5,940 nucleotides of DNA from Armatimonadota bacterium. Its GTDB lineage: Bacteria > Actinomycetota > Acidimicrobiia > Spongiisociales > UBA5794. The position numbers were made by a program, and so were the translations under genes. Positions 1-5,677 of the stretch are shown in pieces. Under the pieces are notes generated by a model. That model was not told where the DNA came from, searched no databases, and was given only the letters and a program-made list of their open reading frames with translations. The stretch lies in NCBI GenBank assembly GCA_008501565.1, contig QQUL01000277.1:1-5940 (forward strand). Direction: 5' to 3'. Every line of letters starts with the position of its first letter. Within the stretch, counting starts at the first letter, position 1.

Positions 1-22
1 CTGACCCCCTACAACGGGAGCT

Positions 23-871
23 TTAGGAGGGGACAATCTCCAGGTTGATTCTGTTGCCGCCATCGGGTCGTCCGAGGACGATTGGGTCGCCAGCGGTCTC
101 GTCGAAGTCTTCCCTGGCGCTCCCACCTCTAACTCCGAGCGCTATCTGCCCGTGGGAATCGACATGGATCACCGGTTCGCCCTCTTCCACCGACCCGTAC
201 GACTCGCCCCAGACGATCCGGAACTCATGCATCGCGGCGCCAACCAAAACGTCATCGCCTTTTTTCAGACCAAGAGCCTCGAGATCCTCGGGCCCGATGT
301 TGATCTGGATGTTCCCGTACGTGTCGATCCACAGGACCGAACCCTTGATGGTTCCACGCCCAGCAGGTTCGGCGAGCGGGATGAGAAGCGGCGTGATCGC
401 ATCGGGATTGACCGCCGGTCCGAGGTCGTCAATCTCAGCCTGGCCTGAGGCCAGCACCGCGGCGACCGGTCCGAAAATGTCCCTTCCGTGGAAGGTCGAC
501 CCCTGACGAGGTAGCTGGAAGCGCTCGTCCTCGAGCGAGACGATCAGATCCGCACCGCCAACCATGGCTACTGCGGGTGCGAGCAGGCCATTGTCCGGCC
601 CGACGAAGTAGCCGACCGGTGTCCGAGCTGCGATTGCCAACCGATCGGTTCCGACGCCGGGATCTACGACGGCAAGGAAGACGCCGTCAGGCATGAACTG
701 GACGGCGCGGGTGAGTGACATCGCCCCTCCGTGGATATCGCCGCGCCCTATCCCATGTGTGACGTCGATCACCCGAACCGTCGGTGCGATACGCGCGATA
801 ACACCGTGGACCACACCGACAAACTCGTCGTCATGGCCGAAATCTGAGAGAAACGAGATCGGCGTATTCAT
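23..871 (-). CDS. SAM hydrolase / SAM hydroxide adenosyltransferase (DUF62 family)
   Basis: This 282-residue protein belongs to the SAM hydroxide adenosyltransferase family, relatives of fluorinase and chlorinase that use water/hydroxide to split S-adenosylmethionine into adenosine and methionine in the cytoplasm. The family marks are in order: SDFG at 9-12, VDPGVG at 69-74, PDNGLL at 92-97, TFHGRDIFGP at 126-135, IDTYGNIQ at 182-189, and a C-terminal beta domain ending in a GVRGGSA segment near 246-252. The Asp-Arg-His triad described for the family is present as D70, R77 and H128, so it should be active as a hydrolase. Length is normal. The start is the ATG at 869-871; no Shine-Dalgarno precedes it, but TAGTCT lies six bases upstream, which suggests a leaderless mRNA. 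It is divergent from PPK2 across 92 bases. Its physiological purpose (SAM homeostasis or adenosine supply) is not settled for the family. Confidence 0.93.
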   Translation of the reverse strand: MNTPISFLSDFGHDDEFVGVVHGVIARIAPTVRVIDVTHGIGRGDIHGGAMSLTRAVQFMPDGVFLAVVDPGVGTDRLAIAARTPVGYFVGPDNGLLAPAVAMVGGADLIVSLEDERFQLPRQGSTFHGRDIFGPVAAVLASGQAEIDDLGPAVNPDAITPLLIPLAEPAGRGTIKGSVLWIDTYGNIQINIGPEDLEALGLKKGDDVLVGAAMHEFRIVWGESYGSVEEGEPVIHVDSHGQIALGVRGGSAREDFDETAGDPIVLGRPDGGNRINLEIVPS

Positions 872-877
872 GCTGAC

Positions 878-883
878 AGACTA
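878..883 (-). promoter_or_regulatory. -10 element of the SAM hydrolase gene, leaderless type
   Basis: On the minus strand the hexamer TAGTCT fits the TANNNT pattern and is separated from the ATG at 871 by exactly six bases. Transcription would therefore begin at or next to the start codon. No convincing -35 hexamer is visible. The assignment rests on the match and on the same spacing in two other genes of the window. Confidence 0.5.
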
Positions 884-908
884 CCGACAAGGGTCGGCAC
901 CGAGTCGG
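884..908. repeat. Inverted and direct GTCGG repeats, candidate operator
   Basis: CCGAC (884-888) and GTCGG (893-897) form a five-base inverted repeat around AAGG. A further GTCGG follows at 904-908, exactly 11 bases after the previous copy, about one helical turn. The cluster sits immediately upstream of the SAM hydrolase -10 element, where a repressor would block RNA polymerase. The arms are short, so chance in GC-rich DNA is a real alternative. Confidence 0.3.
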
Positions 909-923
909 AAGACGCCACGCCTG

Positions 924-929
924 TATTGT
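924..929 (+). promoter_or_regulatory. Possible -10 element of the PPK2 gene
   Basis: TATTGT, preceded by TG in the sequence TGTATTGT, fits TANNNT and would place transcription start near 936. That leaves a leader of roughly 28 bases carrying the Shine-Dalgarno at 954-959. There is no clear -35 match, so this is a weak call. Confidence 0.35.
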
Positions 930-953
930 GCGATGGTGTAGGCACACTTCGGC

Positions 954-959
954 AGGAGG
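954..959 (+). promoter_or_regulatory. Shine-Dalgarno of PPK2, decides the GTG start
   Basis: A perfect AGGAGG lies four bases before the GTG at 964. This fixes the start at 964 and rules out the in-frame GTG at 928, which has no such signal and would add 12 residues unlike the family. Confidence 0.85.
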
Positions 960-963
960 AATC

Positions 964-1797
964 GTGAGCAGCGGTAACAGCGTGTTCGACTCCGCCGGTC
1001 CAGCGCGTCGCAAACGGCCGCCCAAGCTGAAGGGAAAGTTCTATCACGCAGAACTTGCACGTCTGCAAACGGAACTCGTCAAACTCCAGAGTTACATCAG
1101 GGACGAGGGTCTCCGGGTTGTCGTCGTGTTCGAAGGGCGGGACGCGGCAGGTAAGGGCGGTGCAATCAAGCGCATCACCGAGCGACTGAGTCCCCGGATC
1201 TGTCGGATTGTCGCCTTGGGAACCCCAACAGAACGAGAGAAGACGCAGTGGTGGTTCCAGCGGTACGTCGCCCAACTTCCGGCCGCGAGTGAGATGGTCC
1301 TCTTCGATCGATCGTGGTACAACCGGGCGCTCGTTGAGCCCGTCATGGGTTTCTGCACCCCGGAGGAGTATCAGGAATTCCTGAGGTCCTGTCCTGAGTT
1401 CGAAAGGATGCTCGTACGCAGCGGCATCATCCTCATCAAGTACTGGTTCTCCGTCAGCGATGAGGAACAGGAGCGCCGCTTCCAACGTCGAATTGACGAC
1501 AAGACCAAGCGGTGGAAGCTCTCAGGCATGGATCTGGAATCACGGGCGAAGTGGGTTGAGTTCTCTCGTGCCAAGGACATCATGTTCGACCACACAGACA
1601 TCAAGCAGGCACCGTGGTACGTCGTAAACTCCGAAGACAAGAAAAGGGCACGCCTCAACGTCATCAGCCATCTGCTGTCGCTCATCCCGTATGAGGACCG
1701 CACACTGGGTTCCGTCGAGCTTCCTCCCCGCCAACAGGATTCTGGATACATCCGCCCACCCATGTCGGAACAGGCCTTCGTACCAGAGATCTACTGA
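964..1797 (+). CDS. ppk2: Polyphosphate kinase 2 (PPK2), probably class I
   Basis: This 277-residue single-domain kinase transfers phosphate between polyphosphate and nucleotides; class I enzymes mainly convert NDP to NTP. The Walker A loop is GRDAAGKGG at 58-66, the Walker B-like lid segment is FDRSWYNR at 114-121, and WWFQRYV lies near 96-102. A long run of class-typical sequence follows, with an arginine-rich lid (ERRFQRRIDDKTKRWKLS, about 170-187) that binds the polyanion. The N-terminal tail is basic. The C-terminal extension with a GYIRPP segment resembles actinobacterial members, from memory. Start is the GTG after a strong AGGAGG. It is transcribed away from the SAM hydrolase and followed 47 bases later by the split-barrel gene, which seems to have its own promoter. 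Class I assignment comes from overall resemblance and the lone kinase domain; class III (AMP and ADP) cannot be excluded by eye. Confidence 0.93.
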   Translation: MSSGNSVFDSAGPARRKRPPKLKGKFYHAELARLQTELVKLQSYIRDEGLRVVVVFEGRDAAGKGGAIKRITERLSPRICRIVALGTPTEREKTQWWFQRYVAQLPAASEMVLFDRSWYNRALVEPVMGFCTPEEYQEFLRSCPEFERMLVRSGIILIKYWFSVSDEEQERRFQRRIDDKTKRWKLSGMDLESRAKWVEFSRAKDIMFDHTDIKQAPWYVVNSEDKKRARLNVISHLLSLIPYEDRTLGSVELPPRQQDSGYIRPPMSEQAFVPEIY

Positions 1798-1832
1798 CCG
1801 CTCCACTTCGGACGGATCAGAATCGGTGCCTG

Positions 1833-1838
1833 TACGAT
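1833..1838 (+). promoter_or_regulatory. -10 element of the split-barrel gene, leaderless type
   Basis: TACGAT matches TANNNT and is followed by six bases and then the ATG at 1845, so the mRNA probably starts at the ATG. There is no Shine-Dalgarno in the 47-base gap after PPK2, which supports independent, leaderless expression in addition to any read-through. Confidence 0.55.
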
Positions 1839-1844
1839 TGCTCA

Positions 1845-2363
1845 ATGGCTTCGATACCTGAGACCTATCAGACGCCCCACGGACTGACTCCCGAGCTGCG
1901 AGCCGCCGTTCTCGAACAAAGCTCGGTCACGCTCGGTACCACGAACCCCGATGGTTCACCCCATCTCACCCTCGTGCTGTTCTCCATGAGCGAGACCAAT
2001 CGCATGTACATCCCGACGCCGTCATCGACAAGGAAGCTCAAGAACATTCGTGCGAATCCTCTCGTCACCGCCCTCGCAAGGATCGATGACGGGTGGGCAT
2101 CGTGCACCGGACCGGCACGGATCATCGAAGGTCCCGAAGCGCAGACGCTCAACGCCAGCGTACGGGAGCGACTCTTCACGCCTTCAGGGCTCGAGACGAT
2201 GGGCAGGTTCCTCCAAGCGCACGAGGACACAACCATCGAGATCTCCCCCACAAAATGGCTGTCGTGGCGATTCGACCCAATCAACGCGTGGTTTGCCGAG
2301 CAGGGAATCAACCCGGATGACTATCCGGAACCGTCGATGAAGGATCTCAGCCGACCAGATTGA
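1845..2363 (+). CDS. PPOX-class split-barrel protein, F420- or FMN-dependent
   Basis: This 172-residue cytoplasmic protein has the pyridoxamine-phosphate-oxidase-like split beta-barrel. Recognisable parts are the opening strand pair with GTTNPDGSPHLTLVLF at about 31-46, the cofactor phosphate-binding turn STRKLKNIRANP at about 61-72, and the following strand LVTALARI. Proteins of this pattern in actinobacteria are usually annotated as F420-dependent oxidoreductases or FMN-binding proteins reducing small, often unsaturated or xenobiotic compounds; the actual substrate cannot be read from the sequence. The C-terminus after about 148 is short and acidic without a second domain. It lies downstream of PPK2 on the same strand and ends 15 bases before the convergent SAH hydrolase-like gene. 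The start is supported by TACGAT six bases upstream and by the family-typical N-terminal helix. F420 versus FMN is uncertain. Confidence 0.82.
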   Translation: MASIPETYQTPHGLTPELRAAVLEQSSVTLGTTNPDGSPHLTLVLFSMSETNRMYIPTPSSTRKLKNIRANPLVTALARIDDGWASCTGPARIIEGPEAQTLNASVRERLFTPSGLETMGRFLQAHEDTTIEISPTKWLSWRFDPINAWFAEQGINPDDYPEPSMKDLSRPD

Positions 2364-2378
2364 GTAAGGCTCTGTTGT

Positions 2379-3524
2379 TCAGTCGAAGCTCGCAAGCATC
2401 GCGACCGCGATCGAATCATTGATGTCTGCAGGCACAGGCTGAGGGCCCGGGACAAGGTCTGCCGCGCCGGTTGCGATCCGTTCGAGAGACATCGCCTGGA
2501 GCATGAATCCGAGATCCATGATCTCGATCGAGTTTCCTCGACCACCCTCGACCGCAAGATTGACCATCTGACCGTCTGAGAGCACGAACACCGATCGTCC
2601 CGATGGCAGATCGTGTCTTGTCACCGATGTCGTGGATTCGATCCTGCCCGCACGCTCGTGGAGGGTCGGGATGTCGATCTCGGTGTCCACGTGCCCCGCA
2701 TTGGCAAGGATCGCACCGTCAGGCATTGCCTCGATGAGTTCATACGGAATCACGTTCCCGCGCCCGGTTGCCGTGACGAAGACCTGCCCGTACTGAGCGG
2801 CGGACTCGGCAGTGTCGGTGGAAAAGCCGTCCATCGCAGCCTCAAGTGCCTTGATCGGATCAATCTCGACCACCGTGACATCAGCGCCACGATCTCGGGC
2901 GTACATTGCGATACCGCGCCCACACCACCCGTAGCCGAACATGACGAAGCGTTTGCGATGCAACATGACGTTGGTGGTCCTCACGATCTCATCCAGTGTC
3001 GATTCGCCGACACCGTGCTTGTTTTCGACGATTGCTTTGAGCGGGCTGTCGTTGATGACGATCACCGGAAACGGGATCCGCTCCTGATACTGCTCACGCA
3101 ACAAGATCGCCCCAGACGTGGTCTCTTCTGTCGCCCCAATCGGATGATTGTCCTCTTCGAGACAGCGAACAATCAGCTCCGCACCGTTGTCAAGAACGAT
3201 CTCCGGCTTTGCCGCCGCAATCGTTGCCAGATTCGCCCTGATGTCGTCTTTCGACTCGCCTGGCTTTTCGATGATGACCGCACCAGCGTCGATGAGATGC
3301 TCGACCGTGTCGAACTGCGTGGTCCCCTGGTTTCCGATCGCCAGAATGTCAGCGCCACCGGCAAGCAGTGTTTCAACAAGCACCGCTGTCTTGGGTTCAA
3401 GGTGGATCCGGAACCCGATCGTCATCCCATCGAACGGCTTGGTTTCGACAAACCGTTCCCGAATCCCAGCAAGCAGCGGCATGTGCCGGCGCGTCCAGTC
3501 GATTCGCGGTGTCGCTGTGCTCAT
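2379..3524 (-). CDS. Divergent S-adenosylhomocysteine hydrolase-like protein
   Basis: This 381-residue NAD-dependent family member resembles the compact archaeal-type SAH (or S-inosylhomocysteine) hydrolases, which reversibly cleave the thioether to nucleoside and homocysteine. Visible marks are HLEPKTA at 41-47, TTQ at 68-70, EETTSG at 133-138, NDS at 158-160, K163, the NAD loop GYGWCGRG at 197-204, EIDP at 220-223 and GH at 277-278. Compared with the mammalian enzyme (human numbering), catalytic D131 is N113, D190 is E167, C195 is V172, the substrate-contact GHP motif (H353) is replaced by GRGN near 328-331, and the tail carrying K426/Y430 is absent: the protein stops after the helix that normally precedes it. 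The ATG at 3524 is preceded by AGGAGC; the frame stays open far upstream but that stretch is antisense to the next gene. Function as a true hydrolase, a changed-specificity enzyme or an inactive paralogue is open. Confidence 0.85.
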   Translation of the reverse strand: MSTATPRIDWTRRHMPLLAGIRERFVETKPFDGMTIGFRIHLEPKTAVLVETLLAGGADILAIGNQGTTQFDTVEHLIDAGAVIIEKPGESKDDIRANLATIAAAKPEIVLDNGAELIVRCLEEDNHPIGATEETTSGAILLREQYQERIPFPVIVINDSPLKAIVENKHGVGESTLDEIVRTTNVMLHRKRFVMFGYGWCGRGIAMYARDRGADVTVVEIDPIKALEAAMDGFSTDTAESAAQYGQVFVTATGRGNVIPYELIEAMPDGAILANAGHVDTEIDIPTLHERAGRIESTTSVTRHDLPSGRSVFVLSDGQMVNLAVEGGRGNSIEIMDLGFMLQAMSLERIATGAADLVPGPQPVPADINDSIAVAMLASFD

Positions 3525-3528
3525 CAGT

Positions 3529-3534
3529 GCTCCT
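3529..3534 (-). promoter_or_regulatory. Shine-Dalgarno of the SAH hydrolase-like gene
   Basis: On the minus strand AGGAGC lies four bases before the ATG at 3524. It decides the start in a reading frame that otherwise remains open for another 978 bases without a credible initiation site or homologous sequence. Confidence 0.7.
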
Positions 3535-3547
3535 GTTCGGGACTCCC

Positions 3548-3553
3548 AAGCTA
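3548..3553 (-). promoter_or_regulatory. Possible -10 element of the SAH hydrolase-like gene
   Basis: TAGCTT on the minus strand fits TANNNT and would start a leader of roughly 17 bases that includes the AGGAGC. No -35 is evident. It lies in the 126-base divergent gap shared with the plus-strand gene at 3651. Confidence 0.3.
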
Positions 3554-3600
3554 GTGCCCAGCCGATTCCGCCGTGGGCGCCACACGAGATCCGGCACACG

Positions 3601-3606
3601 TAGAGT
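3601..3606 (+). promoter_or_regulatory. Possible -10 element of the unknown-function gene
   Basis: TAGAGT fits TANNNT. Transcription from it would begin near 3613 and give a leader of about 38 bases with the GGGAG ribosome site at 3641-3645. No -35 match was seen, so the call is weak. Confidence 0.3.
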
Positions 3607-3640
3607 TCCCGATTGAAGCCCGTCAGCAGCATGCCACCAT

Positions 3641-3645
3641 GGGAG
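3641..3645 (+). promoter_or_regulatory. Shine-Dalgarno supporting the GTG start at 3651
   Basis: GGGAG stands five bases before the GTG at 3651. The competing ATG at 3639 overlaps this signal, has no ribosome site of its own and no TANNNT six bases upstream, so the GTG is preferred. Confidence 0.55.
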
Positions 3646-3650
3646 CATTC

Positions 3651-4571
3651 GTGAGACTCGTCGTTGATGCACGAACGTCTGCATTCGCCGCCTTTCTTGA
3701 CTATGGCGGCGTTTTCCCTCCGACATCGCTGGGTGTGGGCGACGCCGTTGCGAAGTACCGCGATGCACGCAGGTCGGAGTTCTCGTGGGTCGGGGGTCGG
3801 TTCCTCGTCCGCGCCTCCCAGCTCGAAGAACTCGCCGCGGTGGCAATGGCGACGATGGTCGCGGGTGAGGCTCCGTGGGAGGTCAGCGTCATCTTCGATC
3901 TCGACCCTGCACAATCGGCAGACCTTGCAGCGGCGTTTCATGCCGAAATGGAGCCGGCGATGACAGTGTCGGCCGTGGAGGCTCGCATCGTTGATCCGAC
4001 GATCGACGGAATCGAACGGCTCTTCACAACGGTGGGTTCGATCAACCCCGACGTTTTCGGGTTCCTGGAGGTGACACCGTCGGCGAACATCCAGGGGCAG
4101 GTAGGGGCCATCGCCACCGTTGTCAAGAGATCGAGTCGCGCCGGTGGCGCAGGGTTGCGATGTGGCGGGGGTAGCGCGGACCTGTTCCCCACTGCCGACG
4201 AAGTCGCCGCATTCATTCAATCCACGGTCGACGCGGGCCTCCCCTACAAGGTGACGGGAGGACTTTTCCGGCCCGTCCGGGGATTCGATGAGGCACTGAG
4301 GGTCTACCGCCACGGCTTCCTCAACCTGCTGATGGCGACAGCCGTTGCCGCCGACGGAGCGGGCCTCGGAACAATCATCGAAATCGTGTCCGAAACGGAT
4401 CAGACGACCTTTGGGGTGTCCCCTGCGTTCGCCACGTGGCGCGACATCGCCATTCCGGGATCCGCGCTCCGGCGGATCCGACAGAACCTGTTCATCGCCC
4501 ATACCTCAAACGACTTCGATCAGTCAATCAGAGCCTTACAAGAAATGAACCTCCTCGGCGAAGGTCAGTGA
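3651..4571 (+). CDS. Conserved protein of unknown function
   Basis: This 306-residue soluble protein has no signal peptide or membrane segment. It resembles, from memory, an uncharacterised family found in actinobacteria and other phyla. The shared marks are an N-terminal DYGGVFPP segment at 17-24 (usually DYAGLFPP), a GRFLV strand at 49-53, a glycine-rich K/R-CGG turn at 170-173 followed by FPTADEVAAFI at 179-189, a lysine-containing strand KVTGGLFRP at 200-208, and HGFLNLL at 221-227. Alternating strands and helices suggest a barrel-like alpha/beta fold, and the conserved CGG and K-x-T-x-G motifs suggest a small-molecule or phosphate site; both are inference. In the more typical members I remember, the lysine strand reads close to KATAGLHHP, so the His-His here has become Phe-Arg. 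It is head-to-head with the SAH hydrolase-like gene. The start is GTG 3651; ATG 3639 would add four residues. Confidence 0.75.
   Translation: MRLVVDARTSAFAAFLDYGGVFPPTSLGVGDAVAKYRDARRSEFSWVGGRFLVRASQLEELAAVAMATMVAGEAPWEVSVIFDLDPAQSADLAAAFHAEMEPAMTVSAVEARIVDPTIDGIERLFTTVGSINPDVFGFLEVTPSANIQGQVGAIATVVKRSSRAGGAGLRCGGGSADLFPTADEVAAFIQSTVDAGLPYKVTGGLFRPVRGFDEALRVYRHGFLNLLMATAVAADGAGLGTIIEIVSETDQTTFGVSPAFATWRDIAIPGSALRRIRQNLFIAHTSNDFDQSIRALQEMNLLGEGQ
4458..4479. repeat. Perfect 8-base inverted repeat inside the unknown-function gene
   Basis: GGATCCGC (4458-4465) and GCGGATCC (4472-4479) are exact reverse complements around a six-base loop GCTCCG. The hairpin is GC-rich but lies about 90 bases before the stop codon, within coding sequence and without a U-tract, so it is not a standard terminator. 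Confidence 0.6.
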
Positions 4572-4631
4572 CGTTCAACGTCCAACCTCTTATTCCTGAC
4601 CGTGATTCACAGGCGTGGTCGTGGATGGCGC

Positions 4632-4637
4632 TACGCT
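4632..4637 (+). promoter_or_regulatory. -10 element of the MoaD-fusion gene, leaderless type
   Basis: TACGCT matches TANNNT and is followed by six bases and the ATG at 4644. The preceding 72-base gap has no Shine-Dalgarno near the ATG. This is the third plus-or-minus strand instance of the same geometry in the window. Confidence 0.55.
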
Positions 4638-4643
4638 TCGGGT

Positions 4644-5633
4644 ATGGCCACACTCCGACTTTTCGCCAACCTCCGCGAGTCAGCGGGAACCGATTCCGTG
4701 GACATCGATGCCTCCACTGTCGGTGAGCTTCTTGCTACCGCATCAGGACAGTTTGGTGACCGCTTCGCGACCGGTGTCAAGTCGGCTGGTGTCTGGGTAA
4801 ACGGCGAACAGGCGGAACCCTCCACGGCGATCTCGGCGTCCGATGAGATTGCGTTGATCCCTCCCGTGTCGGGTGGGGCAACGACGGCCGCGGAAATCGT
4901 CGCGGTTCCAGGAATCCTGTCTGTCGCACTGATTGCGGCCCTCCTCGCCGTTGCGTGGGCCGATCCCCAGTGGTTCGTCTTCGTTGCGGTCGGCGCAATC
5001 ATCGCATGGATCTGGGATGCCTTTGAGACTGCTTCGGTAACTCGTGACTCGTTCGTCGTATATCCGCCCATGATCGGTGCGACTGCGGCGGCATCGGCCG
5101 CTTACGCGTGGGGGTTCGAAGGCTTTGCCGGCGGGATTGCACTCGGGTTCATTGTCTCGGTGTCGTGGCCGATCTTCGACAAGGCGCACCGCGAGTTTCG
5201 GACGACGGCCGCAACGACGCTGGTCACCGTCCTCGCATCCTCGGCAGCCGCCGGTCTCGTTCTCATCAGACTCATGGGTTCATACGCGGTGCTCGCCTTT
5301 GTGCTCGTGACCGCGTTCGCTCTCGTCGGTTCATTCCTCGCCGGTGCCTACGGCGACACCATCCAATCAGTCGATCCAAACGTGGGCGCCCTCCTCGGTG
5401 CCCTCATCGGCGGGTTGATCGCCGGATTCGCCATCTCCGAGCTCGACATCGCAGCCGGGCTTCTTGGCGGTGTGGCTGCAGCAGCCGGTGTGATCGGGGG
5501 GCGTGCTCTCGGATCGACGCTTCGAACCGGATCCATCGTCCACACGGAAAACGCACCCGGCGCCCTTGCCATGTTCGACGGTGCAGTACTCGCCTCGCCC
5601 CTCTTCTGGATGGCTGTCTGGTTCTTCGGGTAG
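4644..5633 (+). CDS. MoaD-like ubiquitin-fold domain fused to a polytopic membrane domain
   Basis: This 329-residue protein has two parts. Residues 1-78 are a full MoaD/ThiS beta-grasp domain: it opens with the typical TLRLFANLRESAG (3-15), has the VWVNGE strand (50-55) and closes with IALIPPVSGG (69-78), the Gly-Gly that in free MoaD is adenylated and thiocarboxylated for molybdopterin synthesis. From about 85 to 328 there are eight or nine hydrophobic segments (roughly 86-105, 109-126, 139-156, 159-178, 186-206, 212-235, 245-265, 268-287, 309-328). The membrane part distantly recalls CdsA-type cytidylyltransferases near 240-260 and 305-312, but their diagnostic residues are mostly missing. 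With Gly-Gly internal, a sulfur-carrier role would need proteolysis, as known for the MoaD-MoaE fusion MoaX of Mycobacterium tuberculosis. No other molybdopterin genes are visible. The ATG at 4644 is chosen because the beta-grasp fold begins there and TACGCT precedes it; an in-frame GTG at 4602 is rejected. Confidence 0.85.
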   Translation: MATLRLFANLRESAGTDSVDIDASTVGELLATASGQFGDRFATGVKSAGVWVNGEQAEPSTAISASDEIALIPPVSGGATTAAEIVAVPGILSVALIAALLAVAWADPQWFVFVAVGAIIAWIWDAFETASVTRDSFVVYPPMIGATAAASAAYAWGFEGFAGGIALGFIVSVSWPIFDKAHREFRTTAATTLVTVLASSAAAGLVLIRLMGSYAVLAFVLVTAFALVGSFLAGAYGDTIQSVDPNVGALLGALIGGLIAGFAISELDIAAGLLGGVAAAAGVIGGRALGSTLRTGSIVHTENAPGALAMFDGAVLASPLFWMAVWFFG

Positions 5634-5677
5634 TGACAGACCACCAGAAACCTGTTCCGGTTCCCGATCGCGGTCAC

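Noticed and set aside
1..32. Possible stem between CCCCT and AGGGG-like bases after the SAM hydrolase stop.
   Set aside because: The arms are short and interrupted, part lies inside the coding end, and no U-tract follows on the minus strand, so it is not supported as a terminator.
868..1485. A 205-codon minus-strand frame opposite the start of PPK2.
   Set aside because: It overlaps the Walker A region of PPK2 and the SAM hydrolase start and has no recognisable domain.
2364..2378. The 15-base convergent gap between the split-barrel and SAH hydrolase-like genes, examined for a bidirectional terminator.
   Set aside because: No inverted repeat is visible in or around it.
2613..3554. A 313-codon plus-strand open frame opposite the SAH hydrolase-like gene.
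   Set aside because: It is fully antisense to a gene with clear family motifs, and its composition (Asp, Arg, Cys, His runs) is typical of a mirror frame.
3525..4502. The SAH hydrolase-like frame stays open for 326 codons upstream of its ATG on the minus strand, which would give a 707-residue protein.
   Set aside because: The upstream part is antisense to the unknown-function gene, is rich in Arg, Cys and His with no domain likeness, and a Shine-Dalgarno marks the internal ATG at 3524. It is a GC-rich shadow frame.
4602..4643. An upstream in-frame GTG that would add 14 residues to the MoaD fusion.
   Set aside because: The added residues are not MoaD-like and would include the TACGCT promoter hexamer; no ribosome site precedes the GTG.
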